A stretch of DNA of 64,000 bases from Streptomyces sp. P9-A2. Lineage in GTDB: Bacteria; Actinomycetota; Actinomycetes; Streptomycetales; Streptomycetaceae. Made by a program: the position numbers and the translations under genes. Below, piece after piece: positions 7,554 through 16,608 of this stretch (the first letter of the stretch is position 1; the number at the start of each line of letters is the position of its first letter). The notes under the pieces are model-generated. The model searched no databases. It was not told where the DNA came from and worked only from the letters and a program-made list of their open reading frames with translations. Location: positions 5,890,001-5,954,000 of the forward strand of contig NZ_JAZIFX010000001.1 of the NCBI RefSeq assembly GCF_036634175.1, written 5' to 3'.

Positions 7554-8162
7554 TCACGCTTTTGCGTCGGTCCCGGCCTCGAGGAGGCGGAGGCGGGTGC
7601 GGGCCTGCATCAGGGCGAAGCCCAGAAGGTTCGCGCCGCGCCACTGGGCGGGGTTCGCCGCCCTCTCGTTCTTCGCCCCGAGCCCGATGCCCCAGACGCG
7701 GTCCCTGGGGCTCGCCTCGACCAGGACGCGGTCGCCCGTGTTCAGCAGGAAGGCACGCAGGTCCGCGTGGGCGGCGAACTTGTGCGTGCTGCCCTCGACG
7801 ACGACACGGAACCGCTCGCGCCGCCAGACCGCATCGTCGAAGTGCCGCACGAGCCGGCCCTCCTTCTTCGCGTCGGCGGGGTGCTCCGCGGCCAGGATCT
7901 TCCGTTCCGCCTCCGGATCCGCGAATATCCGTGCCTTGGCCGCCATCATCCAGTGCTCGGCGGTCGTGTAGGTCACGCCGTCCACCGTGAACGGCGACGG
8001 CCACCACTGGCTCAGGCAGCCCGCCCCGATCCGGCCGTCGGGCAGGGGCTGGTGCCCCCAGAAGTGCAGGTACTTGATCCGCTCCCCGGTCGCCACTGCC
8101 TCGATCAGGGCCTCCCGGGAATCGATCGCCCCGGCTCCCACCGCAGTTGCAGTCTTCTCCAT
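7554..8162 (-). CDS. NADAR-family (YbiA-like) protein
   Basis: A 202-residue protein with the NADAR fold. The motifs are FWGHQPLPDGRIGAGCLSQW, then PSPFTVDGVTYTTAEHWMMAAKARIF and the C-terminal DRVWGIGLGAKNERAANPAQWRG-NLLGFALMQ. Known members are N-glycosidases that act on ADP-ribose-linked or riboflavin-pathway metabolites, or remove ADP-ribosylated guanine; the substrate here is unknown. Three in-frame ATGs are available; 8162 is preferred because GGAG lies 6 nt upstream, while the others lack a convincing ribosome binding site. It is divergent from the polyamine-cluster dehydrogenase and no DarT-like partner is next to it. Confidence 0.85.
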   Translation of the reverse strand: MEKTATAVGAGAIDSREALIEAVATGERIKYLHFWGHQPLPDGRIGAGCLSQWWPSPFTVDGVTYTTAEHWMMAAKARIFADPEAERKILAAEHPADAKKEGRLVRHFDDAVWRRERFRVVVEGSTHKFAAHADLRAFLLNTGDRVLVEASPRDRVWGIGLGAKNERAANPAQWRGANLLGFALMQARTRLRLLEAGTDAKA

Positions 8163-8301
8163 GCCCTTCTCCGCCTCCGTGTTCATCCCCATGTGCGCGA
8201 GTTTCGCAGGCAGCACTGACAATCGGCCTGTCCTTTTCGTGCCCGTACGACGCTCTGCCGACAGATTTCGTTGCTTAACCAAATGGAAACAACGGAATCA
8301 C

Positions 8302-8330
8302 TTGTTGGCATCACATGTCTCTGCCAGGAT
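8302..8330 (+). promoter_or_regulatory. Candidate housekeeping promoter of the polyamine operon
   Basis: TTGTTG (8302-8307) is followed after 17 nt by CAGGAT (8325-8330) in the AT-rich part of the divergent gap upstream of the dehydrogenase at 8386. The match to sigma-HrdB consensus is moderate. Confidence 0.35.
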
Positions 8331-8385
8331 CGGCGCTCAAGTCGAGCTGGCGTCACGCCGCCCCTCGGAAACGGAGGAGAGCGAC

Positions 8386-9921
8386 ATGCAGCACCCCGGC
8401 AACGCCACCCCGGAACGGTTTCCGGCCCAGGAACGATTCGCCGACGGGGCGCAGTTCGTCGCGGGCCGCCTGACGAAGGGCACCTCGGGCCGTACGCACA
8501 CGGTCGTCGACCCGGCCACCGGCGAGGACGTGTACACCTACGAACTCGCCGGCACCGACGACGTGGACGCGGCCGTCGCCGCCGCGCGGAAGGCGTTCGG
8601 GGCGTGGGCCGGTGCCACCCCGGGCGATCGGTCCGACGCGATGCACCGGTTCGCCGCCGTGGTCGCCGAGCGTGCCGAGGACTTCGCCCGCGCCGAGTCC
8701 CTGCAGTGCGGCAAGCCCCTGAAGCTGAGCCGGGAGTTCGACGTCCCCGGAAGCATCGACAACATCGCCTTCTTCGCCGGTGCCGCCCGGCACCTGACGG
8801 GCCGGTCGGCCGGTGAGTACTCCGACGACCACACCTCCTACGTGCGCCGCGAACCCATCGGCGTCGTCGGCTCGATCGCCCCCTGGAACTACCCCCTCCA
8901 GATGGCCGCGTGGAAGATCCTCCCGGCGATCGCCGCGGGCAACACGATCGTCCTCAAGCCCGCCGAGACCACCCCGCTGACCTCACTGCTCTTCGCTCAG
9001 GCCGCCACCGACGCCGGCATCCCGGACGGCGTGATCAACATCGTCACCGGTACCGGCCGGGAGGCGGGCGAGCATCTCGTCGGCCATCCCGACGTGGCCA
9101 TGACCTCCTTCACCGGTTCCACCGCCGTGGGCAGGCGGGTGGCCGCCGTCGCCACCGCCACCGTCAAGCGCGTCCACCTCGAACTCGGCGGCAAGGCACC
9201 CTTCGTCGTCTTCGACGACGCCGACCTCGACGCCGCCGTCAACGGAGCGGTCGCGGGCGCGCTCATCAACACCGGCCAGGACTGCACGGCCGCCACCCGC
9301 GCGTATGTGCAACGGCCCCTCTACGAGGCGTTCGTGGAGCGCACCGCCGCGCTCATGGAGACCGTGCGGCTCGGTGACCCCTTCGCCGCCGGGACCGACC
9401 TCGGCCCGCTGGTCTCGCACGCGCAGCGCGAGAGGGTGGCCGGCTTCGTCGAACGGGCGCGCTCCTACGCGCGCGTGGTGACCGGTGGCCGGGCTCCGGG
9501 CGGGGAACTCGCCGCCGGCGCGTACTACCTGCCCACCCTGATCGCCGGTGCCCCGCAGGACAGCGAGGCCGTGCAGACCGAGATCTTCGGACCGGTGCTG
9601 GTCGTTCTGCCCTTCGACACCGACGACGAGGGCATCGCGCTCGCCAACGACACGCCGTACGGACTCGCCGCCTCCGCCTGGAGCCGGGACGTGTACCGGG
9701 CCGGCCGCGCCACGCGCGAGATCAGGGCCGGGTGCGTGTGGATCAACGACCACATCCCGATCGTCAGCGAGATGCCGCACGGCGGCTACAAGGCGTCCGG
9801 CTCCGGCAAGGACATGTCCGCGTACTCGTTCGAGGAGTACACCCAGCTCAAGCACGTCATGTTCGACAATACGGCGGCGGTTCGCAAGGACTGGCACCGC
9901 ACGATCTTCGGGGACCGATAG
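8386..9921 (+). CDS. Aldehyde dehydrogenase of aminobutyraldehyde type
   Basis: A 511-residue aldehyde dehydrogenase. The frame extends upstream, but the ATG at 8386 follows GGAGGA (8373-8378). It has SIAPWNYPLQMAAWKILPAIAAGN (cofactor site), HLELGGKAP (general base E266) and NTGQDCTAATR (nucleophile C300), with EMPHGGYKASGSGKD near the end. It heads the run of genes for the Pot transporter and FAD oxidase, so the likely substrate is the aldehyde from oxidation of an imported polyamine or its gamma-glutamyl derivative, giving (gamma-glutamyl-)GABA. It is close in motif to the enzyme at 2133, making this a paralogous pair within one cluster. Confidence 0.87.
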   Translation: MQHPGNATPERFPAQERFADGAQFVAGRLTKGTSGRTHTVVDPATGEDVYTYELAGTDDVDAAVAAARKAFGAWAGATPGDRSDAMHRFAAVVAERAEDFARAESLQCGKPLKLSREFDVPGSIDNIAFFAGAARHLTGRSAGEYSDDHTSYVRREPIGVVGSIAPWNYPLQMAAWKILPAIAAGNTIVLKPAETTPLTSLLFAQAATDAGIPDGVINIVTGTGREAGEHLVGHPDVAMTSFTGSTAVGRRVAAVATATVKRVHLELGGKAPFVVFDDADLDAAVNGAVAGALINTGQDCTAATRAYVQRPLYEAFVERTAALMETVRLGDPFAAGTDLGPLVSHAQRERVAGFVERARSYARVVTGGRAPGGELAAGAYYLPTLIAGAPQDSEAVQTEIFGPVLVVLPFDTDDEGIALANDTPYGLAASAWSRDVYRAGRATREIRAGCVWINDHIPIVSEMPHGGYKASGSGKDMSAYSFEEYTQLKHVMFDNTAAVRKDWHRTIFGDR

Positions 9922-9969
9922 AAACCGGGCCGACCGACCGACGGCCTCACTCCGAAAGGCACCACGCGT

Positions 9970-11217
9970 ATGGAGCAGTACGATTCCGACCGCCTTTCCC
10001 CGGCCCAGGTGGCCGCCGTGCGGCGCAGCTTCCGCAACGGCAGGGCGGCCCTGTCGCGCCGGTCCCTGCTGCGCGCCTCCGCGGGCGGTGCGCTCGCGTT
10101 CGGCGGCATCGGGGCGCTGAGCGCCTGCGGCATCCCCCCGGCGGGCAGCACCCAGGGCGGCGTATCGGCCGAGGACCACTCGGAGAAGGAGAAGAGCGTC
10201 GCCTTCTCCAACTGGACCGAGTACATGGACGTCGACGACAGCGGGCGCGAACACCCCACGCTGGACGCGTTCACCGAGCGGACCGGCATCAAGGTCACGT
10301 ACACCGAGGACATCAACGACAACACCGAGTTCTTCGGCAAGATCAAGCCGCAGCTCGCCGCCGGCCAGGACACCGGCCGCGACCTCGTCGTCCTCACCGA
10401 CTGGCTGGCCGCCCGCCTGATCCGGCTCGGCTGGGTGCAGAAGCTGGATCCGTCCCACCTGCCGCACGCCTACGCCAACCTGTCGTCGCAGTTCCGCAGC
10501 CCCGACTGGGACCCGGGCCGTGCCTACTCCTACCCCTGGCAGGGCATCGCCGCCGTCATCGCCTACAACCGGAAGGCGCTCGACGGCGTCGAGGTGAAGA
10601 CCCTCTCCGACCTCCTGGACAACCCGAAGCTCAAGGGGCGCGTCGGCCTCCTCACCGAGATGCGCGACACCATGGGTCTGGCCCTGCTCGACATGGACAA
10701 GGACCCGGAGAAGTTCACCGCCGACGACTACGACGCGGGGATAGCCCGCCTCCAGAAGGCCGTCGACCAGGGGCAGGTCCGCCGCTTCACCGGCAACGAC
10801 TACACCTTGGACCTCAGCAAGGGCGACTTCGCCGCGTGCGTCGCCTGGGCCGGCGACATTGTCCAGCTGAAGGCGGACAACCCGGACATCGACTTCCTGA
10901 TCCCGGACAGCGGCTACATGACGTCCAGCGACAACCTGATGATCCCGAACAAGGCCCGGCACAAGACCAACGCCGAGCGGCTCATCGACTACTACTTCGA
11001 GCCGCGGCCGGCCGCCGAGCTCGCCGCCCACATCAACTTCGTCTGTCCGGTCGACGGAGTGAAGGACGAGCTCGCGAAGATCGACGAGGACGCGGCGAAC
11101 AACCCGCTGATCCTTCCCGACCAGGCCATGCAGGCCAAGTCCCGTTCCTTCCGCTCCCTGAGCTCCGAGGAAGAGACGGCATTCGAAGCGAAGTTCGCGA
11201 AGCTCACGGGGGCGTGA
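9970..11217 (+). CDS. potD: Spermidine/putrescine-type ABC transporter binding lipoprotein
   Basis: A 415-residue extracytoplasmic binding protein. The N terminus has a Tat-type signal (LSRRSLLRASAGGALAFGG) ending in a lipobox LSAC at about residue 53, so it is predicted to be exported folded and lipid-anchored. The mature part is PotD-like: FSNWTEYMDVD, DLVVLTDWLAARLIRLGWVQ, SYPWQGIAAVIAYNRKAL and the C-terminal NFVCPVDGV. It delivers polyamine to the permeases encoded next. The start ATG is preceded by GAAAGGC, and the gap from the dehydrogenase stop is 48 nt. Confidence 0.88.
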   Translation: MEQYDSDRLSPAQVAAVRRSFRNGRAALSRRSLLRASAGGALAFGGIGALSACGIPPAGSTQGGVSAEDHSEKEKSVAFSNWTEYMDVDDSGREHPTLDAFTERTGIKVTYTEDINDNTEFFGKIKPQLAAGQDTGRDLVVLTDWLAARLIRLGWVQKLDPSHLPHAYANLSSQFRSPDWDPGRAYSYPWQGIAAVIAYNRKALDGVEVKTLSDLLDNPKLKGRVGLLTEMRDTMGLALLDMDKDPEKFTADDYDAGIARLQKAVDQGQVRRFTGNDYTLDLSKGDFAACVAWAGDIVQLKADNPDIDFLIPDSGYMTSSDNLMIPNKARHKTNAERLIDYYFEPRPAAELAAHINFVCPVDGVKDELAKIDEDAANNPLILPDQAMQAKSRSFRSLSSEEETAFEAKFAKLTGA

Positions 11218-11221
11218 CGAG

Positions 11222-12388
11222 ATGAAGACGACGCACGACACGGCCGCCCACGGCGGGGACGTCCGCCTCACCGGCCTCGGCAAGACCTACGGCTCGTTCA
11301 CCGCCGTCCACCCCCTCGATCTGACCGTGCCCGAGGGTTCCTTCTTCGCCCTGCTCGGCGCGTCCGGCTGCGGCAAGACCACCACCCTCAGGATGATCGC
11401 CGGCCTGGAGGAACCCACCGTCGGCACCGTCCATCTCGGCGACCAGGACGTCACCGCGCTCCCGCCGTACAAGCGGCCGGTGAACACCGTCTTCCAGTCC
11501 TACGCCCTCTTCCCGCACCTCGACATCTTCGAGAACGTCGCCTTCGGTCTGCGCCGACGCGGCATCAGGAGCGTGAAGAAGCAGGTGGGCGAGATGCTGG
11601 AACTCGTCCAGCTCGGCGAGCAGGCCCGCAAGAAGCCGCACCAGCTCTCCGGCGGCCAGCAGCAACGGGTCGCCGTGGCCCGCGCCCTGATCAACCACCC
11701 GAAGGTGCTGCTGCTCGACGAGCCGCTCGGCGCCCTCGACCTGAAACTGCGCCGTCAGATGCAGCTGGAGCTCAAACGCATCCAGACCGAGGTCGGCATC
11801 ACCTTCGTGCACGTCACGCACGACCAGGAGGAGGCCATGACCATGGCCGACACGGTCGCCGTGATGAACGCCGGCCGCGTCGAGCAGCTCGGCCCGCCCA
11901 GCGAGCTGTACGAGAATCCGCGCACCACGTTCGTCGCCAACTTCCTCGGCACGTCCAACTTCATCGAGGCCGACGTCGACACCAGGTCGGGCGACGACAT
12001 CGTGCTGAAGGCGGGCGGCGGCAAGCTCGTCCTGCCCTCGGCACGCAACAGCGGCCCCACGGTGGCCGGCGGCAAGGTGCTGCTCGGGGTGCGCCCGGAG
12101 AAGGTCTCCCTCGTCCCCGCCGACGACGCCGGACGCATACCAGAGGGCCGCAACCGGATCACCGGCCGCATCCGCGACTCCGGCTACCTCGGTGTCTCCA
12201 CCCAGTTCGTCGTCGACAGCCCGGTCTGCACCGCGTTCGAGGTCTACGTCCAGAACATCGACCGCGACGACCGGCTGGCGCCCGGCGCCGAGGTCGTCCT
12301 GCACTGGAACCCGGCGCACACCTTCGGCCTCGACGCCGCCCAGGATGCGGACGCCGGTGTGGAGACCGTCGGGGAGGAGGCCGCCTGA
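11222..12388 (+). CDS. potA: Polyamine ABC transporter ATP-binding subunit
   Basis: A 388-residue ATPase that powers polyamine import at the inner face of the membrane. It has Walker [12 protein letters not shown]-loop [12 protein letters not shown], signature [15 protein letters not shown], Walker [13 protein letters not shown] and H-loop [10 protein letters not shown], then a C-terminal TOBE domain (about residues 285-370) as in PotA/MalK-type ATPases. It starts 4 nt after the potD stop and its TGA overlaps the next ATG (TGATG), so the operon is translationally coupled. Confidence 0.92.
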   Translation: MKTTHDTAAHGGDVRLTGLGKTYGSFTAVHPLDLTVPEGSFFALLGASGCGKTTTLRMIAGLEEPTVGTVHLGDQDVTALPPYKRPVNTVFQSYALFPHLDIFENVAFGLRRRGIRSVKKQVGEMLELVQLGEQARKKPHQLSGGQQQRVAVARALINHPKVLLLDEPLGALDLKLRRQMQLELKRIQTEVGITFVHVTHDQEEAMTMADTVAVMNAGRVEQLGPPSELYENPRTTFVANFLGTSNFIEADVDTRSGDDIVLKAGGGKLVLPSARNSGPTVAGGKVLLGVRPEKVSLVPADDAGRIPEGRNRITGRIRDSGYLGVSTQFVVDSPVCTAFEVYVQNIDRDDRLAPGAEVVLHWNPAHTFGLDAAQDADAGVETVGEEAA

Positions 12389-13326
12389 TGGCCACCGTCA
12401 CCCAGTCGCCGCCACCCCAGCCGCCGCCCCTGATGCTGGCCCGGCGGGCGAAGCCGCCGCGGAGACTGGGCCGCTGGACGCCGTACCTGCTCCTGCTGCC
12501 CGGTCTGCTGTGGCTGTTCGTCTTCTTCGCGCTGCCGGTGATCTACCAGGCCTCCACCTCCGTCCAGACGGGCTCCCTGGAGGACGGCTACGAGGTCACC
12601 TGGCACTTCGCCACCTACTGGGACGCGCTGTCCGCGTACTGGCCGCAGTTCGTCCGCTCGGTGCTCTACGCGGCCTCCGCGACCGTGCTGTGCCTCGCGC
12701 TCGGCTACCCGCTGGCGTATCTGATCGCCTTCCGCGCGGGACGTTGGCGGAACCTGATCATGATTCTGGTGATCGCGCCGTTCTTCGCCAGTTTTCTGAT
12801 CCGTACCCTCGCCTGGAAGACGATCCTGGCCGACAGCGGCCCCGTGGTCGAGATCCTCAACACGCTGCACGTACTGGACGTCACCTCCTGGCTCGGCTGG
12901 ACCGCCGGCGACCGGGTGCTGGCCACACCGCTCGCCGTCGTCTGCGGTCTGACGTACAACTTCCTGCCGTTCATGATCCTTCCGCTCTACACCTCCCTGG
13001 AGCGCATCGACCCCCGGCTGCACGAGGCGGCGAACGACCTGTACGCCAGGCCCTCGACCACCTTCCGCAGGGTCACCCTCCCGCTGTCGATGCCGGGCGT
13101 CGTCTCCGGCACGCTGCTGACCTTCATCCCGGCCACCGGCGACTACATCAACGCGGACCTGCTCGGCTCCACCGACACCCGCATGATCGGCAACGTGATC
13201 CAGACGCAGTTCCTGCGCGTCCTGGACTATCCGACGGCCGCGGCACTCTCGTTCATCCTGATGGCCGCGATCCTGTTCGCGGTCACGTTCTACATCCGCA
13301 AGTCCGGCACGGAGGATCTGCTGTGA
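12388..13326 (+). CDS. potB: Polyamine ABC transporter permease 1
   Basis: A 312-residue permease of the PotB type with about six membrane helices, the first at residues 30-52 (PYLLLLPGLLWLFVFFALPV). The EAA coupling loop reads EAANDLYARPSTTFRRVTLPLSMPG. Its stop overlaps the following GTG start (GTGA). With the next gene it forms the membrane channel. Confidence 0.9.
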   Translation: MATVTQSPPPQPPPLMLARRAKPPRRLGRWTPYLLLLPGLLWLFVFFALPVIYQASTSVQTGSLEDGYEVTWHFATYWDALSAYWPQFVRSVLYAASATVLCLALGYPLAYLIAFRAGRWRNLIMILVIAPFFASFLIRTLAWKTILADSGPVVEILNTLHVLDVTSWLGWTAGDRVLATPLAVVCGLTYNFLPFMILPLYTSLERIDPRLHEAANDLYARPSTTFRRVTLPLSMPGVVSGTLLTFIPATGDYINADLLGSTDTRMIGNVIQTQFLRVLDYPTAAALSFILMAAILFAVTFYIRKSGTEDLL

Positions 13327-14126
13327 CGACCTTCGTCAACCGGCTCAAGCGCCGTCTCGTCGTCATCGCGGGACTGCTGACGCTCGCGTATCTGCTGCTG
13401 CCGGTCGTGGTGGTGGCCGTGTTCTCGTTCAACAAGCCCAAGGGGCGCTTCAACTACGAGTGGCAGGAGTTCTCCACGGACGCCTGGAAGGACCCGTGCG
13501 GGGTCTCCGGCCTGTGCGGCTCGCTGTCGCTCAGCCTTCAGATCGCGCTGTGGGCGACCCTCGGCGCAACGGTGCTCGGCACCATGATCGCCTTCGCGCT
13601 GGTCCGCTACCGCTTCCGCGCCCGCGGCGTCGTGAACTCGCTGGTCTTCCTGCCGATGGCGATGCCCGAGGTGGTCATGGCGGCATCGCTGCTGACCCTG
13701 TTCCTCAACATGGGCGTCCGGCTCGGCTTCTGGACGATCCTCATCGCGCACGTCATGTTCTGCCTCAGCTTCGTCGTGGTCGCCGTCAAGGCGCGCGTGA
13801 TGTCGATGGACCCGCGCCTGGAGCAGGCCGCCCAGGACCTGTACGCCGGTCCGGTCCAGACGTTTCTGAGGGTCACCCTGCCGATCGCCGCCCCCGGCAT
13901 CGCGGCGGGCGCGCTCCTCGCCTTCGCCCTGTCCTTCGACGACTTCATCATCACCAACTTCACCTCGGGGTCCACCGTCACCTTCCCGATGTTCGTCTGG
14001 GGCTCCGCGCAACGCGGAACCCCGGTGCAGATCAACGTCGTCGGTACGGCCATGTTCGTCGTCGCCGTCCTGCTGGTGCTGGTCTCCATGGCCGTCGGCA
14101 ACCGCCGCAAGCGGCAGAAGGGGTAG
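13323..14126 (+). CDS. potC: Polyamine ABC transporter permease 2
   Basis: A 267-residue PotC-type permease starting at a GTG that overlaps the potB stop by 4 nt; the frame is also open upstream inside potB but that is not used. Helices begin at LVVIAGLLTLAYLLLPVVVV. The EAA loop is EQAAQDLYAGPVQTFLRVTLPIAAPG, followed by FALSFDDFIITNFTSG, which is characteristic of PotC. It ends in a basic tail NRRKRQKG. Confidence 0.9.
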   Translation: MTTFVNRLKRRLVVIAGLLTLAYLLLPVVVVAVFSFNKPKGRFNYEWQEFSTDAWKDPCGVSGLCGSLSLSLQIALWATLGATVLGTMIAFALVRYRFRARGVVNSLVFLPMAMPEVVMAASLLTLFLNMGVRLGFWTILIAHVMFCLSFVVVAVKARVMSMDPRLEQAAQDLYAGPVQTFLRVTLPIAAPGIAAGALLAFALSFDDFIITNFTSGSTVTFPMFVWGSAQRGTPVQINVVGTAMFVVAVLLVLVSMAVGNRRKRQKG

Positions 14127-14132
14127 CAGACC

Positions 14133-15536
14133 ATGAGCCGTTGGACGGCATCCCTCGCCGACGCCCGGCCGGCCGCGTACTGGCTGGACGATCCCGGCCG
14201 GCCGGACCCCGAGCCCGCTCTCACCGGCGCCGAGACCTGCGACCTGCTGGTGGTGGGCGGCGGATACAGCGGGCTGTGGACGGCACTGATCGCCAAGGAA
14301 CGCGACCCGGACCGGGACGTCGTCCTGGTGGAGGGGCGCGAGGTGGGCTGGGCCGCCTCGGGCCGCAACGGCGGATTCTGCGCCGCCTCCCTCACCCACG
14401 GCCTGGCCAACGGCCTGGCCCGCTGGCCGGACGAGATCCACGAGCTGGAGCGACTGGGCGCCCGCAACCTCGACGCCATCGAGGAAGCGGTCGCCCGCCA
14501 CGCCATCGACTGCGCATTCGAACGCACCGGCGAGCTGGACGTCGCCACCGAGCCCTACCAGGCACGCGAACTGCGCGCCTGGTACCAGGAGATCGACCGC
14601 AGAGGCCTCGCCGACGGCGTCGACCTCCTCGACACCGACGAGGTCCGCGCCCAGGTCGACTCGCCCACCTTCCTGGCCGGTCTCTGGGACCGCCGGGGCG
14701 TGGCCATGCTCCACCCGGCGAAACTCGCCTGGGGACTCAAGCGGGCCTGCCTCGGCCTCGGCGTCCGCGTGTACGAGCACACCCCCGCCCTCACCCTGCG
14801 CCCGTACGGCGCCGGGATGTCCGTCCGCACCCCCTACGGGCAGATCCGCGCCCGCACGGCAGCCCTCGGCACCAACGTCTTCCCCAGCCTGGTCAGACGG
14901 GCCCGCGCCTACACCGTCCCGGTCTACGACTACGCCCTGATGACCGAGCCGCTCACCGACGGACAACTGGCGTCCGTCGGCTGGAGGAACCGGCAGGGGC
15001 TCGGCGACAGTGCCAACCGGTTCCACTACTTCCGGCTGACCGCCGACCACCGCATTCTGTGGGGCGGCTACGACGCGGTCTACCCGTACGGCGGGCGGGT
15101 GCGGGCCGAGTACGACGACCGGCCCCGGACGTACGCGAAGCTCGCCGACCACTTCTTCACCTGCTTCCCCCAGCTGGAGGGGGTCCGCTTCACCCACGCC
15201 TGGGGCGGCGCGATCGACACCTGCTCCCGCTTCTCGGCGTTCTACGGCACCGCCCACCGGGGCAGGGTCGCCTACGCGGCCGGCTTCACCGGACTCGGCG
15301 TCGGCGCCACCCGTTTCGGTGCCGAGGTGATGCTGGACCTGCTGGCGGGGGAGCGCACCGAGCGCACGGAGCTGGAGATGGTGCGCAGGAAGCCGCTGCC
15401 GTTCCCGCCCGAGCCCTTCGCCTGGACCGGCATCGCGCTCACCAAGTGGTCGCTGGCGCACGCCGACACCCACGACGGCCACCGGAACCTGTGGCTGCGG
15501 ATGATGGACAAGCTGGGACTGGGCTTCGGCAGCTGA
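14133..15536 (+). CDS. FAD-dependent amine oxidoreductase, PuuB-like
   Basis: A 467-residue DAO-type flavoenzyme. The dinucleotide-binding motif is CDLLVVGGGYSGLWTALIAKE at residues about 36-56, followed by GREVGWAASGRNGGFC, the GWGASGRNGGQ-like element of gamma-glutamylputrescine oxidase. The C-terminal FAD motif is HRGRVAYAAGFTGLGVGATR. It would oxidise gamma-glutamylputrescine or the free polyamine to the aldehyde used by the dehydrogenase at the head of the operon. It starts 7 nt after potC, so import and first oxidation are co-expressed. The related glycine/sarcosine oxidase group is the alternative. Confidence 0.85.
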   Translation: MSRWTASLADARPAAYWLDDPGRPDPEPALTGAETCDLLVVGGGYSGLWTALIAKERDPDRDVVLVEGREVGWAASGRNGGFCAASLTHGLANGLARWPDEIHELERLGARNLDAIEEAVARHAIDCAFERTGELDVATEPYQARELRAWYQEIDRRGLADGVDLLDTDEVRAQVDSPTFLAGLWDRRGVAMLHPAKLAWGLKRACLGLGVRVYEHTPALTLRPYGAGMSVRTPYGQIRARTAALGTNVFPSLVRRARAYTVPVYDYALMTEPLTDGQLASVGWRNRQGLGDSANRFHYFRLTADHRILWGGYDAVYPYGGRVRAEYDDRPRTYAKLADHFFTCFPQLEGVRFTHAWGGAIDTCSRFSAFYGTAHRGRVAYAAGFTGLGVGATRFGAEVMLDLLAGERTERTELEMVRRKPLPFPPEPFAWTGIALTKWSLAHADTHDGHRNLWLRMMDKLGLGFGS

Positions 15537-15573
15537 GAGTGCTTCTCGGCGGCGTGGCCGGTTTTCCGCGGTA

Positions 15574-15607
15574 GTGACCGGATCTCGACGGTGGTGATCC
15601 GGTTCAC
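15574..15607 (+). terminator. Hairpin closing the pot-oxidase operon
   Basis: GTGACCGGATC (15574-15584) and GATCCGGTTCAC (15596-15607) pair with one bulged T, 38 nt after the oxidase stop. An operator role for the next gene is also possible. Confidence 0.4.
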
Positions 15608-15706
15608 TCCAATGGGACGCCAGAACCCGCGTAATGCCCGGCGGAAAGCTTCCTCTCCTCCTCGTGACGCGACATTCCCGCGTCCACGGCAGAGAGGCAG
15701 GCGTTT

Positions 15707-16165
15707 GTGATGACAGGGACGAAGCCGGCGGTCGAGTGGCTCTCCTCGGTCGCACCCGACCCCGAAGCGTGCCGCTGGGAGTGGGAGCACAATCCGCACG
15801 GGGTGGCGCTGCTGCCGGCGGGCAAGGCCTGGGACGTGCTGATCCTGCCGGGAGAACTCGGCTACCCCACGCTCGACGTGCTCACCCGTGTCCTCGACCG
15901 GCCCGGTCCGGTGCTGGTCGACTTCGGTGACGCGCGGATGGGCTTCCTCGTGCCACCGGGCACCGCGGCCCGCTGGATCGGCACCGGCATCCGCACGGCG
16001 GGCGACGGCACCTGGATCGTGGTGCCGTACCCGGGCCGCTCGTCGGCCGGCGGGACGCGCTGGCTGTTCCCGCCGGACGGCTCGGGCACGCTCACCGATC
16101 CGGTCCTGCTCGAACTGGCCATGCACGAGGCGGTGGCGGGGCTCGCCGGGCGGGAGGAGGCGTAG
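15707..16165 (+). CDS. Hypothetical soluble protein
   Basis: A 152-residue soluble protein without signal or membrane segment. The recurrent elements are CRWEWEHNPHGVALLPAGKAWD, GPVLVDFGDARMGFLVPPGTA and WLFPPDGSGTLTDPVLLELAM. Their layout is faintly reminiscent of the small prim-pol-like proteins common in Streptomyces, but no catalytic residues can be assigned. It begins GTG-ATG; the GTG is kept because GAGAGG lies 9 nt upstream. It follows the pot-oxidase operon across a hairpin, so a link to polyamines is only positional. Confidence 0.68.
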   Translation: MMTGTKPAVEWLSSVAPDPEACRWEWEHNPHGVALLPAGKAWDVLILPGELGYPTLDVLTRVLDRPGPVLVDFGDARMGFLVPPGTAARWIGTGIRTAGDGTWIVVPYPGRSSAGGTRWLFPPDGSGTLTDPVLLELAMHEAVAGLAGREEA

Positions 16166-16608
16166 GAATTGCCAGACAGGTCCTGGCCGGCAGAGCGACG
16201 GATCAGTGGCTGAGGCGTTGACGGGCCGATGGGTCCGGATCGACTCGAAGGCGCTCCGCCCCCCCACCTTCCTCCTCCCATTCCCCCCTGCCCGGAGGCA
16301 GGTGCGGATCGCCGCAGACCGTTTCGGCCGTTCGGTCCTTCCGCCGTGTCCGTCACCGCGGCTCCCGCCGCGTCCGGTATCTCGTCGGCCGCCCGTGCGG
16401 CCGACGCGGACCTCATATACAGGAACGGCGGCTTCGCGTCCGGTCCCGTCAGCCGGCCCCTCACGGCCGGCGCCCATGTGAACCCACCGGCCCGCAGCGG
16501 TGGTTCGGCGCGCGGGGCGACCCCGGCAGGTGCCGGCGACGCCCGGTGCGCGCAGACCGTGACCGTGCGGCCGGACTCCCCGCCCGCGCTCCCCGCCCGC
16601 GCCCGCGG
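16166..16608. other. Non-coding gap between convergent genes
   Basis: 443 bp between the hypothetical gene and the PAP2 gene, both ending here. It begins with a pyrimidine-rich stretch (about 16255-16300) and continues as ordinary GC-rich sequence. Open frames here have poor codon-position bias and no recognisable motif. No clear RNA element is seen. Confidence 0.55.

Noticed and set aside
8983..11283. 766-codon minus-strand frame across the dehydrogenase and potD
   Set aside because: The translation is Val/Gly/Arg/Asp low complexity without any domain and is antisense to two clear genes.
13290..15755. 821-codon minus-strand frame across potC and the FAD oxidase
   Set aside because: It is a frame shadow of two well-supported plus-strand genes with no motif of its own.
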